NCBI RefSeq assembly: GCF_029323795.1
Contig: NZ_CP119758.1
Coordinates: 1,798,001 to 1,862,000, forward strand
Direction: 5' to 3'
DNA: 64,000 nucleotides
Source of the DNA: Zobellia alginiliquefaciens
Lineage (GTDB): Bacteria > Bacteroidota > Bacteroidia > Flavobacteriales > Flavobacteriaceae
Part shown: in pieces, positions 54,411 through 62,895 of the stretch
Layout of the letters: the number at the start of each line of letters is the position of its first letter
How positions within the stretch are numbered: position 1 is the first letter of the stretch
Notes under the pieces: model-generated
Told to the model about the DNA's origin: nothing
Seen by the model: only the letters and a program-made list of their open reading frames with translations
Database searches by the model: none
Program-made: the position numbers and the translations under genes

Positions 54411-55877
54411 TTAACTTTTCCGTTTTAGAAAGATTTCCTTCAGTTTATCATTTTCTAATTTGTACACCAAACCTAAGAACAACAAAAGTAAAATACTTCC
54501 TATAATTAAATTCCTATTGAAAACATAAAACGAAAGCGCAGAGAAAAGAATTGAAAAACCTAGATAGAATAAAATTTTTCTGAAGTTATACGGAACCGGA
54601 TATCTTGATTTACCCAAATAATACGAAAGTACCATCATGTTGCCATACGCCATAACCGTAGCGATAGCACTGGCCATATAGCCAATATACGGAATGAATA
54701 CGTAATTTATAACGATTGTTATAATTGCTCCAAAGACCGATATAAAAGCACCATAGCGCGTCTTGTCCGTAACTTTATACCATACCGACAGATTGTGGTA
54801 AATGCCTAAAAAGAAACTTGCCAACAAAATAATCGGCACCACGGACATGGCCTCCCAATAGGCAGGATTTTTAACGAACAATACTTTTAGAACATCGGCA
54901 AAAACAACAACTCCCAATAAAATAACACTTCCCAGAACCACAAAATAATTGGTTATCTGGGCATATGCCTTTTGCGGATTCTCCGTGCCGGCATGGCTAA
55001 AAAAGAAAGGCTCAATACCCATACGGAACGCAGTGGAGAACAAAGTCATAAACAATGCCAGCTTTACACAGGCATTGTACATTCCCACTTCTTTGTTGGC
55101 AATATCCTCAGGAAGCAAAGCCTCTAGCATTACCCTATCAAAAACTTCGTTAATGGTAAATGCTACCCCAGCAACTAATACGGGAATCGCATATTTCATC
55201 ATTTGCTCCCAAAGCTTTTTATCAAAAGTATAGCGACTGATCAAATACGGCTTCAACATTAATAAGAGCGTTACACCACTTGCTACAAGGTTGGCTATGA
55301 TAATATATGAAATTTGAAAATTAGGCCTGTACAATGCAGCCAATAACCCATCAGGATTATCTGCTGCCACACCGGGCAATATCAAAAGGAAGAAAATATT
55401 CAGTCCAAAATTGATTACAACGTTCAAAATCTTGACCACTGCATACTTAAGCGGTCTTTCATTGGCACGCAACCATGCAAATGGTATAATGACAAGGGCA
55501 TCTAACGAAAGAATGAAAATGACGTATTTAATATACTTAGGGTCAATGTTCAGAAGGCTTGCCATTCCATCCTGAAATAACAATGAGAACACCATAAAAA
55601 CCATAGTAGACCCCAAAATGGACATCAAGGAAGTAGATATTACAGTTTCCTTGTCTTCTGACTTACTATAAAATCTAAAAAATGCAGTTTCCATACCATA
55701 GGCCAAAACCACGTTGAACATAGCAAAATAGGCAAATATAACTGCCAACTCACCATAAATTTCCGGAGGCATAGCATCTGTATGCACCCGCACCAAGAAG
55801 AAAGAAATCATTCTAGGCAATACAGTGGCAAGACCGTAGATAGCCGTTTGTTTGAACAATTTTTTAAGCGGATTCAA
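54411..55877 (-). CDS. MATE/Wzx-type polysaccharide flippase
   Basis: A 488-residue inner-membrane protein with about 14 helices, of the MOP flippase group that moves lipid-linked glycans. The opening KKLFKQTAIYGLATVLPRMISFFLV is typical of flavobacterial members. I start at the TTG at 55877, giving MNPLKKLFKQ. The longer in-frame reading from 55925 contains a whole promoter, its first codon being the TTG of the -33 box. It heads the run with dut, TPR, DUF4292, envC and aldo/keto reductase genes. Confidence 0.85.
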   Translation of the reverse strand: MNPLKKLFKQTAIYGLATVLPRMISFFLVRVHTDAMPPEIYGELAVIFAYFAMFNVVLAYGMETAFFRFYSKSEDKETVISTSLMSILGSTMVFMVFSLLFQDGMASLLNIDPKYIKYVIFILSLDALVIIPFAWLRANERPLKYAVVKILNVVINFGLNIFFLLILPGVAADNPDGLLAALYRPNFQISYIIIANLVASGVTLLLMLKPYLISRYTFDKKLWEQMMKYAIPVLVAGVAFTINEVFDRVMLEALLPEDIANKEVGMYNACVKLALFMTLFSTAFRMGIEPFFFSHAGTENPQKAYAQITNYFVVLGSVILLGVVVFADVLKVLFVKNPAYWEAMSVVPIILLASFFLGIYHNLSVWYKVTDKTRYGAFISVFGAIITIVINYVFIPYIGYMASAIATVMAYGNMMVLSYYLGKSRYPVPYNFRKILFYLGFSILFSALSFYVFNRNLIIGSILLLLFLGLVYKLENDKLKEIFLKRKS

Positions 55878-55895
55878 TAGCGAAGTATTTAAATC

Positions 55896-55925
55896 CAAAA
55901 GTACCCATTTAAAGGGATGTAGCAA
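55896..55925 (-). promoter_or_regulatory. Promoter of the flippase-dut-envC run
   Basis: TTG (55923-55925), a 19-bp spacer and TACTTTTG (55896-55903) on the minus strand are a perfect Bacteroidota promoter. The TTG start codon at 55877 follows 18 bases later. Confidence 0.8.
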
Positions 55926-55957
55926 AGGGAAGTTAAACCCCGAAGACTTTCTTTTTT

Positions 55958-56401
55958 CTAGCGGCTATTTTTTTCGTCTAAATTGGCGTAGGAAATAGGA
56001 AGATTCTGTTGAATACCATTAATTTGGTAGTATTTTACTTTATCCTTTTGCATATAACTTATAACCGCTTGGGTTTCGGTCAGCTCAAAAGGAAACTCTT
56101 CAGAACTTTGGACTTTTCCAAACTCGGATATCCCAATGATGCCCTTATCGGTAACTTCAATAGAAATAGGTGCCATTTTTCCGTTGTAGTAGATATTCTT
56201 TAAATCGGCATTATCATTATCTAAACTTAGCACGGTAATTACCAACTCATAACCGTCCTCCTCTAATGGTTCTCCAACGGACCATTTTTGAGCATAGGCT
56301 TCTCCTAAACTAAAAGGCGCCATAGTTTCCAGTTTCTTTGTTGACCCACAACCCGTAAGGAAAAATAAGCTTAACCCTAAAATATAGATATATTTTTTCA
56401 T
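55958..56401 (-). CDS. Hypothetical lipoprotein
   Basis: A 147-residue lipoprotein with lipobox FLTGC and lipidation at Cys18. The mature part is a compact, beta-rich domain of about 125 residues (AYAQKWSVGEPLEEDGYELVITVLSL). I do not recognise the family. It lies between atpG and the flippase on the same strand. A terminator after atpG separates it from the ATP synthase genes. No promoter match was found. Confidence 0.8.
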   Translation of the reverse strand: MKKYIYILGLSLFFLTGCGSTKKLETMAPFSLGEAYAQKWSVGEPLEEDGYELVITVLSLDNDNADLKNIYYNGKMAPISIEVTDKGIIGISEFGKVQSSEEFPFELTETQAVISYMQKDKVKYYQINGIQQNLPISYANLDEKNSR

Positions 56402-56469
56402 GATAGTTTTCGTATTGTATTTGGCAATACATACGCATAAAGCGTGCGCAAAGACTATCCTAAAAAAAG

Positions 56470-56493
56470 AAACCCCACATAAATGTGGGGTTT
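56470..56493 (-). terminator. Terminator of the atp operon
   Basis: An 11-base stem (AAACCCCACAT and complement) with a short loop lies about 50 bases past the atpG stop. On the minus strand it is followed by a run of T. Confidence 0.88.
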
Positions 56494-56542
56494 GTTAACC
56501 TATATGTATCTACGATGACTAGGTCAAAGCTGATATATTGTA

Positions 56543-57403
56543 TTAATTATTTAATGCTTCCGCACCACCAACAATCTCCAAGATTTCGTTGGTAATTGCA
56601 GCTTGTCTTGCCTGGTTATAAGACAACTTCAATTGATCTCTTAAATCTGTTGCGTTATCCGTTGCTTTATGCATAGCGGTCATACGTGCACCGTGCTCAC
56701 TGGCAAAAGAATCACGGATACCTTTGTACAACTGTGTTTTCAAAGACTTAGGAATCAGTTGCTCAATGATTTCTATTTTTGAAGGTTCAAAAACGTAATC
56801 ATTACTCAAATTGTCTGCCCCTTCAACCGGAACAATTGGTAAAAACTGCTCGGTCATTATAATCTGCGTTGCCGCATTCTTGAACTTGTTATACACAATA
56901 TCAATACGATCATAGTTCCCTAAGGTGAATTGCTCCATTAAATCTTCGGCTATAGCAGATACGCTATCAAAATTTAAATCGTCATAAATATCACTATGAT
57001 TGGCAATCACATTTGACCTTTTTACCAAGAAGTCATTGGCTTTCTTACCTATTGCAACAAAATCTACCTGCTTACCAGCATACTTCTCATTAATTAAAAC
57101 AGTACACTGTTTTAAGATATTAGAGTTAAAAGCACCTGCCAAACCTCTGTTTGAAGTTATGGCAACCACCAAGACTTTATTTACCTCTCTTTTCTCAGCA
57201 TATACACTACCAGAATCCGAATCCAAGCTTGCACTTAGCCCCTGTAACAACTCAGTAAGCTTATCGGCATAAGGTCGCATTGCAGTAATGGCATCTTGTG
57301 CTTTCTTCAACTTTGCAGCAGACACCATTTTCATGGCACTGGTAATCTGCATGGTTGATGATACCGATGCTATTCTGTTTCGTATTTCCTTTAAGTTCGC
57401 CAT
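56543..57403 (-). CDS. atpG: ATP synthase gamma subunit
   Basis: The 286-residue rotor shaft of the F1 sector. Conserved ends are present: NLKEIRNRIASVSSTMQITSAMKMVSAAKLKKAQ at the N-terminus and SYNQARQAAITNEILEIVGGAEAL at the C-terminus. It is the last gene in atpB-E-F-H-A-G; atpD and atpC do not follow. Confidence 0.97.
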   Translation of the reverse strand: MANLKEIRNRIASVSSTMQITSAMKMVSAAKLKKAQDAITAMRPYADKLTELLQGLSASLDSDSGSVYAEKREVNKVLVVAITSNRGLAGAFNSNILKQCTVLINEKYAGKQVDFVAIGKKANDFLVKRSNVIANHSDIYDDLNFDSVSAIAEDLMEQFTLGNYDRIDIVYNKFKNAATQIIMTEQFLPIVPVEGADNLSNDYVFEPSKIEIIEQLIPKSLKTQLYKGIRDSFASEHGARMTAMHKATDNATDLRDQLKLSYNQARQAAITNEILEIVGGAEALNN

Positions 57404-57507
57404 TCTTTAAATAGTATTTAGCATTTAGCAGTTTGTAGTTCGTACCCTCGGCTTTACACCTGTACCAATTACTTTGTAATTAATACTCGGGTACTTAATA
57501 CTCCTTA

Positions 57508-59088
57508 CTAGTTTCTATATTTACCTGAAAGGTCTTTTGCTACAGCAGTCAAAACATCCGTTACCTCATCGGTAAGTTTACCAGACTTTAATGTATCCAA
57601 TACATCTCTGTGCTTCGCATTCAAGAACTCTAAGTAATCTCTTTCGAATTCCTTTATCTTCTCTACTGGTACGTCACGTAACAAGTTCTTAGAACCTGCG
57701 TAGATAATCGCAACCTGATCTTCTACAGTATAAGGATCGTTTTGCGCTTGCTTTAGAATCTCTACGTTACGACGTCCTTTTTCAATAACGTTCAATGTAG
57801 CAGCATCCAAATCAGAACCGAACTTGGCAAAAGCTTCCAATTCACGGAACTGCGCTTGATCCAATTTTAAAGTACCAGATACTTTTTTCATGGATTTAAT
57901 CTGAGCGTTACCACCTACACGAGATACTGAAATACCCACGTTAATAGCCGGTCTTACACCTTGGTTGAATAAATCCTGCTCCAAGAAAATCTGTCCGTCC
58001 GTAATAGAAATTACGTTCGTAGGAATATATGCAGAAACGTCACCCGCTTGAGTCTCAATAATAGGAAGTGCAGTTAAAGAACCACCACCTTTTACCATTG
58101 GCTTCAATACATCTGGTAAATCGTTCATGTTCTTTGCAATATTATCATCATTGATAACCTTTGCCGCACGCTCTAACAATCTAGAGTGCAAGAAGAAAAC
58201 ATCCCCTGGGTATGCCTCACGTCCCGGTGGTCTTCTCAAAAGAAGAGATACCTCACGATATGCAACCGCTTGTTTTGACAAATCATCATAGATAATCAAA
58301 GCTGGACGACCCGTATCACGGAAATACTCACCGATAGATGCACCTGTAAAAGGAGCATACACCTGCATTGCTGCAGGATCGGAAGCATTTGCAGCAACAA
58401 TAGTAGTATATGCCATTGCACCTTTATCTTCTAAAGTCTGCGCAATTGCAGCAACAGTAGAAGCCTTCTGACCAATAGCAACATATATACAATATACTGG
58501 CTCACCAGCATCGTAAAATTCTTTTTGATTCAAGATGGTATCGATGCAAACGGTAGTCTTACCTGTTTGACGGTCACCAATTACAAGCTCCCTTTGACCA
58601 CGGCCAACAGGAATCATAGCATCAATTGCCTTAATACCAGATTGCATTGGTTCGGTTACCGGCTCTCTAAAGATAACACCTGGCGCTTTACGCTCTAATG
58701 GCATCTCATATGTATCACCAGAAATAGGTCCTTTACCGTCGATTGGGTTACCTAAGGTATCCACAACACGACCAACAATACCTTCACCAACTTTTACAGA
58801 AGCAATACGTTGCGTACGTTTAACCGTATCTCCTTCACCCACAGATTTAGAAGGTCCTAAAAGAACCACACCAACGTTATCTTCTTCCAGGTTAAGAACG
58901 ATACCTTCTAAGCCTCCTTCGAATTCTACCAATTCTCCATATTGGACATTTGATAAACCGTAGACCCTGGCGATACCATCACCAACCTGCAGTACTGTTC
59001 CCACCTCGTCTAATGAAGCGGTGGCTTCAAATCCTGATAATTGCTCCTTTAAAATTGCTGATACCTCAGCGGCTTTTACTCCTGCCAT
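57508..59088 (-). CDS. atpA: ATP synthase alpha subunit
   Basis: The 526-residue F1 alpha subunit, which forms the hexamer with beta and carries non-catalytic nucleotide sites. The P-loop is GDRQTGKTT and the family signature [14 protein letters not shown] is intact. It follows atpH after 62 bases. The 104-base gap before atpG contains no hairpin. Confidence 0.98.
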   Translation of the reverse strand: MAGVKAAEVSAILKEQLSGFEATASLDEVGTVLQVGDGIARVYGLSNVQYGELVEFEGGLEGIVLNLEEDNVGVVLLGPSKSVGEGDTVKRTQRIASVKVGEGIVGRVVDTLGNPIDGKGPISGDTYEMPLERKAPGVIFREPVTEPMQSGIKAIDAMIPVGRGQRELVIGDRQTGKTTVCIDTILNQKEFYDAGEPVYCIYVAIGQKASTVAAIAQTLEDKGAMAYTTIVAANASDPAAMQVYAPFTGASIGEYFRDTGRPALIIYDDLSKQAVAYREVSLLLRRPPGREAYPGDVFFLHSRLLERAAKVINDDNIAKNMNDLPDVLKPMVKGGGSLTALPIIETQAGDVSAYIPTNVISITDGQIFLEQDLFNQGVRPAINVGISVSRVGGNAQIKSMKKVSGTLKLDQAQFRELEAFAKFGSDLDAATLNVIEKGRRNVEILKQAQNDPYTVEDQVAIIYAGSKNLLRDVPVEKIKEFERDYLEFLNAKHRDVLDTLKSGKLTDEVTDVLTAVAKDLSGKYRN

Positions 59089-59150
59089 TGTTTTAGATAT
59101 AAAGACGAAAAGATGAAAGACAAAAGGCTTTTATCGACTCGTTATTGATA

Positions 59151-59690
59151 TTATAAACTACTTGTAAATTCTCTTTTAATTGTATTCAATTTGCTTGAAA
59201 TGCTAGCATCATATTGTAAATCACCAACACGTAAAACAAATCCTCCAATAATGCTTTCATCTATTTTATTCTGAATAGTTATCGCATTACCGGTTATCTG
59301 AGCTAATTGCTTCAGCACTTTTTTCTCAAGGTCTGCACTCAATGGCACAGCGGTAGTAACATAAGCTACGCCCTCACCTTTTAAATCTTCATTAAGAATG
59401 ATATATTTTAAAGCTACTTCGTTTAAAATAGATATCCTTTTATTTGAAACAAGTGTGTTGATCAAACCTAAAGTAACCTCATTGCTCCCTTTAAAAACAG
59501 CAGCTAAAGCTTTCTTTTTGGTTTCCCCATTAACTACAGGGCTAGCCAACATGGCCCTCAACTCCTTACTATCGGCAATAGTTGCCACAACCGAACGCAT
59601 GTCTTTTTCAACTGCGCTCGTAGCTTTGTTCTGTACCGCTAGGTCCAAAACCGCTTTTGCGTAACGTATTGCTGCTCTAGAATCGCTCAT
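59151..59690 (-). CDS. atpH: ATP synthase delta subunit
   Basis: The 179-residue F1 delta subunit linking the alpha/beta hexamer to the peripheral stalk. The N-terminal helical domain (SRAAIRYAKAVLDLAVQN) and the C-terminal signature DESIIGGFVLRVGDLQYDASISSKLNTIKREF are typical. It lies between atpF and atpA. Confidence 0.96.
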   Translation of the reverse strand: MSDSRAAIRYAKAVLDLAVQNKATSAVEKDMRSVVATIADSKELRAMLASPVVNGETKKKALAAVFKGSNEVTLGLINTLVSNKRISILNEVALKYIILNEDLKGEGVAYVTTAVPLSADLEKKVLKQLAQITGNAITIQNKIDESIIGGFVLRVGDLQYDASISSKLNTIKREFTSSL

Positions 59691-59756
59691 TTTTTATTTT
59701 GTTTTATTGTCTTGCTACCCGAAATTCATCGGTCTAACAAAAAGCAATATAGCTAC

Positions 59757-60257
59757 TTAATTCAATTTAACATCACCCAACATACTTTCAACCAATTTTA
59801 ATTGTTGGTCTTTGTTGGATAGTTGTTCTTTTAAAACCTTCTCGGCAATCTCCACAGAAAGTTCGGCTACTTGGTTTTTGATATCCGCCACAGCAGCTTT
59901 CTTTTCGCTTTCGATAGCAGCTTGAGCTTGCTTTAGCATTTTATCACCTTCAACTTTAGCTTGTTCTTTAGAATCTGTGATCATCTTATCCTTGATCTCA
60001 CGAGCTTCTTTTAACATAGCTTCACGCTCGGCACGAGCTTCTTTTAACAACTTATCGTTATCAGCTTGCAAGTTTTGCATTTCTGCACGCGCTTTTTCAG
60101 CAGCTTCCAATGCACCATGAATACCTTCCTCACGTTCGTTCAAAGAAGTTAAGATTGGTTTCCATGCAAATTTCACCAATAGGAAAATCAAACCTAACAA
60201 TAGTATTGTCTGAACTACGAAAAGACCTGGTGAAAAATCGTTTAATAAAGTTTCCAT
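59757..60257 (-). CDS. atpF: ATP synthase b subunit
   Basis: The 166-residue peripheral stalk subunit: one N-terminal membrane helix (about 9-30, GLFVVQTILLLGLIFLLVKF) and a long charged coiled coil (KAWKPI onward, rich in Glu, Lys and Ala). Only one b-type gene is present, so it is expected to form a homodimer. Confidence 0.95.
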   Translation of the reverse strand: METLLNDFSPGLFVVQTILLLGLIFLLVKFAWKPILTSLNEREEGIHGALEAAEKARAEMQNLQADNDKLLKEARAEREAMLKEAREIKDKMITDSKEQAKVEGDKMLKQAQAAIESEKKAAVADIKNQVAELSVEIAEKVLKEQLSNKDQQLKLVESMLGDVKLN

Positions 60258-60347
60258 ATATAATATTACTTTAAAATTCTAAACTTGATTAAAAACATTT
60301 CCTGCAACCAACCGTTACAGGAAAATGTTTTTTTGGTTTTTAAACCC

Positions 60348-60557
<210 letters not shown>

Positions 60558-60577
60558 TTAAATTAAAAAACTCTCTT

Positions 60578-61756
60578 TTAGATGAAATCCCCCCTAACGT
60601 CTTCTGCGTCCGGAACTTCATGTCCATTTGCATCGTGCTCATGACCATGATCGTGCTCTGCAACGGCCATACCAATAAACAATGCTGATAACATAGTGAA
60701 AATATAGGCCTGTAAAAAGGCTACCAACACCTCAATAAGCGTAATGAAAAATGATAGTACCAATGACAGTCCTGTTGCACCAACCACACCTAAGCTTTTC
60801 TTAAGTGTAAACATAATGGCAATCAAACTCATAACTACAATGTGACCTGCGGATATGTTCGCGAACAAACGTACCAACAATGAAAAAGGCTTGATCACAA
60901 AAGCTCCGGCCAATTCTATAATAGCAAGAATCGGTCTAATCAAAACAGGAACTCCTGGCATCCAAACCATGTGCATCCAGTAGTCCTTGTTTCCGCTAAA
61001 TGTATAGATGATCAAAGTAAAAATTGCCAAAGCAGCGGTAACGGCCAACTGACCTGTTACGTTAAAACCAAATGGCGTTAAACCTAGAAGGTTCAAAATC
61101 CATATAAAGAAAAACACGGTCAACAAATACCCCGTGAACTTGCGATATTTTTTCTCGCCGATGTTTGGCTTAGCAATCTCGTCTCTAACATAGATTACTA
61201 AAGGCTCCAATACTCTACCAAAACCGGTAGGCACTTTTTTCTTAGCGTATTGTTTTGCCAATGAAGAGAAAGCCCAAAGCATAAAAAGACCCACCAATAA
61301 TATTCCAAAAACACTCTTAGTGATTGAAAAGTCTAAAACTTTAGCTGCATTTTCCGCATGGTGATGTTCATCAAATTGAACTTCAGTGGCACCTGCGTTC
61401 AATTCGTATATTTTTCCGTGAAGCTTTACGAACTTAGATCCGCCTTTCTCTACAATAACTTTTCCGGCATCATCATGATGAAATTCAGAAGACATGAAAG
61501 TCACCAACCCATTACTGGTCCAAAGAATAACCGGCAATGGAAAACCTACATGTTTACGCTCTCCATTATCACCTGTATAAGAAAACAAATGAAAATCATG
61601 CGCATCTTTAATGTGATGCTGAATGTATGCGTCCACCTCTGCTTTTGTGTCCACAGCTCCTTCATCGCCTCCCTCGGAGAGGGCAAAACCTTGAAAAGAA
61701 ATGCAGAGTGTACAAAGTAATACTAGTGTTCTGACCAATTTTGAAACTTCCTTCAT
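60578..61756 (-). CDS. atpB: ATP synthase a subunit with signal peptide and extended N-terminus
   Basis: A 392-residue proton-channel subunit. The essential arginine is in LLVRLFANISAGHIV. An N-terminal signal peptide (about 1-25, ending FQGFA) and a periplasmic extension of over 100 residues, rich in His and acidic residues (YIQHHIKDAHDFH, FDEHHHAEN), precede the channel. The C-terminus is also His/Asp-rich. Such an extension occurs in Bacteroidota but not in E. coli. Its own promoter precedes it. Confidence 0.96.
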   Translation of the reverse strand: MKEVSKLVRTLVLLCTLCISFQGFALSEGGDEGAVDTKAEVDAYIQHHIKDAHDFHLFSYTGDNGERKHVGFPLPVILWTSNGLVTFMSSEFHHDDAGKVIVEKGGSKFVKLHGKIYELNAGATEVQFDEHHHAENAAKVLDFSITKSVFGILLVGLFMLWAFSSLAKQYAKKKVPTGFGRVLEPLVIYVRDEIAKPNIGEKKYRKFTGYLLTVFFFIWILNLLGLTPFGFNVTGQLAVTAALAIFTLIIYTFSGNKDYWMHMVWMPGVPVLIRPILAIIELAGAFVIKPFSLLVRLFANISAGHIVVMSLIAIMFTLKKSLGVVGATGLSLVLSFFITLIEVLVAFLQAYIFTMLSALFIGMAVAEHDHGHEHDANGHEVPDAEDVRGDFI

Positions 61757-61794
61757 TATTTTCTATCAAAAAATTATGCTCCTGAAATTTTGCG

Positions 61795-61823
61795 CAAAAG
61801 TAGGTAATCTTACTGTAATACAA
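61795..61823 (-). promoter_or_regulatory. Promoter of atpBEFHAG
   Basis: TTG (61821-61823), an 18-bp spacer and TACTTTTG (61795-61802) on the minus strand match the consensus. The atpB ATG lies 38 bases after the box. It separates the ATP synthase genes from the sprE-bactofilin-atpZ-DUF6168 run upstream. Confidence 0.75.
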
Positions 61824-61851
61824 AGCATTTTTATTCCATAAAATTTTGAAA

Positions 61852-62238
61852 CTATCTGCGTTGCATAATTTTTGAAACAAAAAAGACTTCTAGGACTAAA
61901 AAAACAAACACAGGAATTAAGAGAGAAGCTCTATAGAATCTCGGTAAATACTGATCTCCCATAAGTTGCGGGTAGCACATGGCAGTATAAGCTGCTATTT
62001 TAAAAACCAAAAGTCCCATATAAATGAAACCTAATTGGACAAAAACTTTTTCACTTTTTGAGAGAAGTTGAAAAGCAATTATTACCGATAAAGAGAAAAC
62101 AAAATGAAAAATATAGGCTTTTTGAAGTAGTTCATTAAAGTCTAAATTATCATCTGTCAATAAAAATTGATGAAGAAAAAAAGAAGTCGCGCCCACCAAA
62201 ATGAACACGACTATGTATTGTACTATTTGTTTGATCAA
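61852..62238 (-). CDS. DUF6168 family membrane protein
   Basis: A 128-residue protein with four hydrophobic segments (about 5-25, 42-60, 67-87 and 104-122). It occupies the place that the AtpI assembly factor has in many atp operons and is classed with DUF6168. It lies 2 bases after atpZ. A chaperone-like role in building the c ring is plausible from position, without direct evidence. Confidence 0.75.
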   Translation of the reverse strand: MIKQIVQYIVVFILVGATSFFLHQFLLTDDNLDFNELLQKAYIFHFVFSLSVIIAFQLLSKSEKVFVQLGFIYMGLLVFKIAAYTAMCYPQLMGDQYLPRFYRASLLIPVFVFLVLEVFFVSKIMQRR

Positions 62239-62240
62239 TG

Positions 62241-62465
62241 CTATTTATTTAGTGTCATCACTTTTTTGATGACGATATACATCGACAAAAATACGGCAAG
62301 TAAGGTAAATGTATCCTCAAGAAACGTTTTTTCAAACTTTACATCTAGCCAGGCCCCCAAAAGATTGCCCAAATAGATGGTAACACCCATTTGTATGGCA
62401 ATGCCCGAAAAACTGGCCGCAGTACGTATTAAATTTGAATTATCACGAGGCTTTTGCTGGCTCAT
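62241..62465 (-). CDS. atpZ: AtpZ/AtpI family protein
   Basis: A 74-residue protein with two hydrophobic helices (about 16-38 and 50-70) and the family motif GVTIYLGNLLGAWLDVKF. AtpZ/AtpI proteins help assemble the c ring or transport Mg2+/Ca2+ for the ATP synthase. Its 5' end overlaps the end of the bactofilin gene by 23 bases, so the two are probably co-translated. Confidence 0.88.
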   Translation of the reverse strand: MSQQKPRDNSNLIRTAASFSGIAIQMGVTIYLGNLLGAWLDVKFEKTFLEDTFTLLAVFLSMYIVIKKVMTLNK

Positions 62466-62892
62466 TGCTTGTACTAGAACTATTGCTTAAAGAAGACTTA
62501 AAACTGCTAGAACCGCTGTTTAAAGATCCGCCTTTACCTTTCATGGTACATGAAGCGTTAAAAGTAGCTCCTGGCTCAACGGCCAATTTAGTTACGGATA
62601 CAGTGCCCTCAATTACGGCAGAGGATTTAAGGGAAAGCAAATCGGATACTAAAAGCTCTCCGTTGAAGCTTCCTTCAATATCAGCATTTACACATTCTAC
62701 TTTACCATGAATGTAGCCATCTTTACCAATAACTACTTTACCGGTAGTCTTTACGTTACCATCTAATTTTCCATCAATTCTGAAGTCTGCTTCAGATTCG
62801 ATATCACCTTTAATTTTTGTGTGCTTGGAAATTCTGTTAGGTTGTGCGCCAATTTCGTTCATAGTTCTAGGTTTTTTGTTGTCAGAAAACAT
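62443..62892 (-). CDS. Bactofilin
   Basis: A 149-residue polymer-forming cytoskeletal protein. The central beta-helix region (about 20-115) is shown by the repeating pattern IKGDIESEADFRIDGKLDGNVKTTGKVVIGKDGYIHGKVECVNADIEG. A Ser/Ala-rich tail of about 25 residues follows. Bactofilins form filaments and recruit cell-wall or motility factors. It lies three bases after the probable sprE gene, with which it should be co-transcribed. Confidence 0.92.
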   Translation of the reverse strand: MFSDNKKPRTMNEIGAQPNRISKHTKIKGDIESEADFRIDGKLDGNVKTTGKVVIGKDGYIHGKVECVNADIEGSFNGELLVSDLLSLKSSAVIEGTVSVTKLAVEPGATFNASCTMKGKGGSLNSGSSSFKSSLSNSSSTSNEPAKAS

Positions 62893-62895
62893 TTG

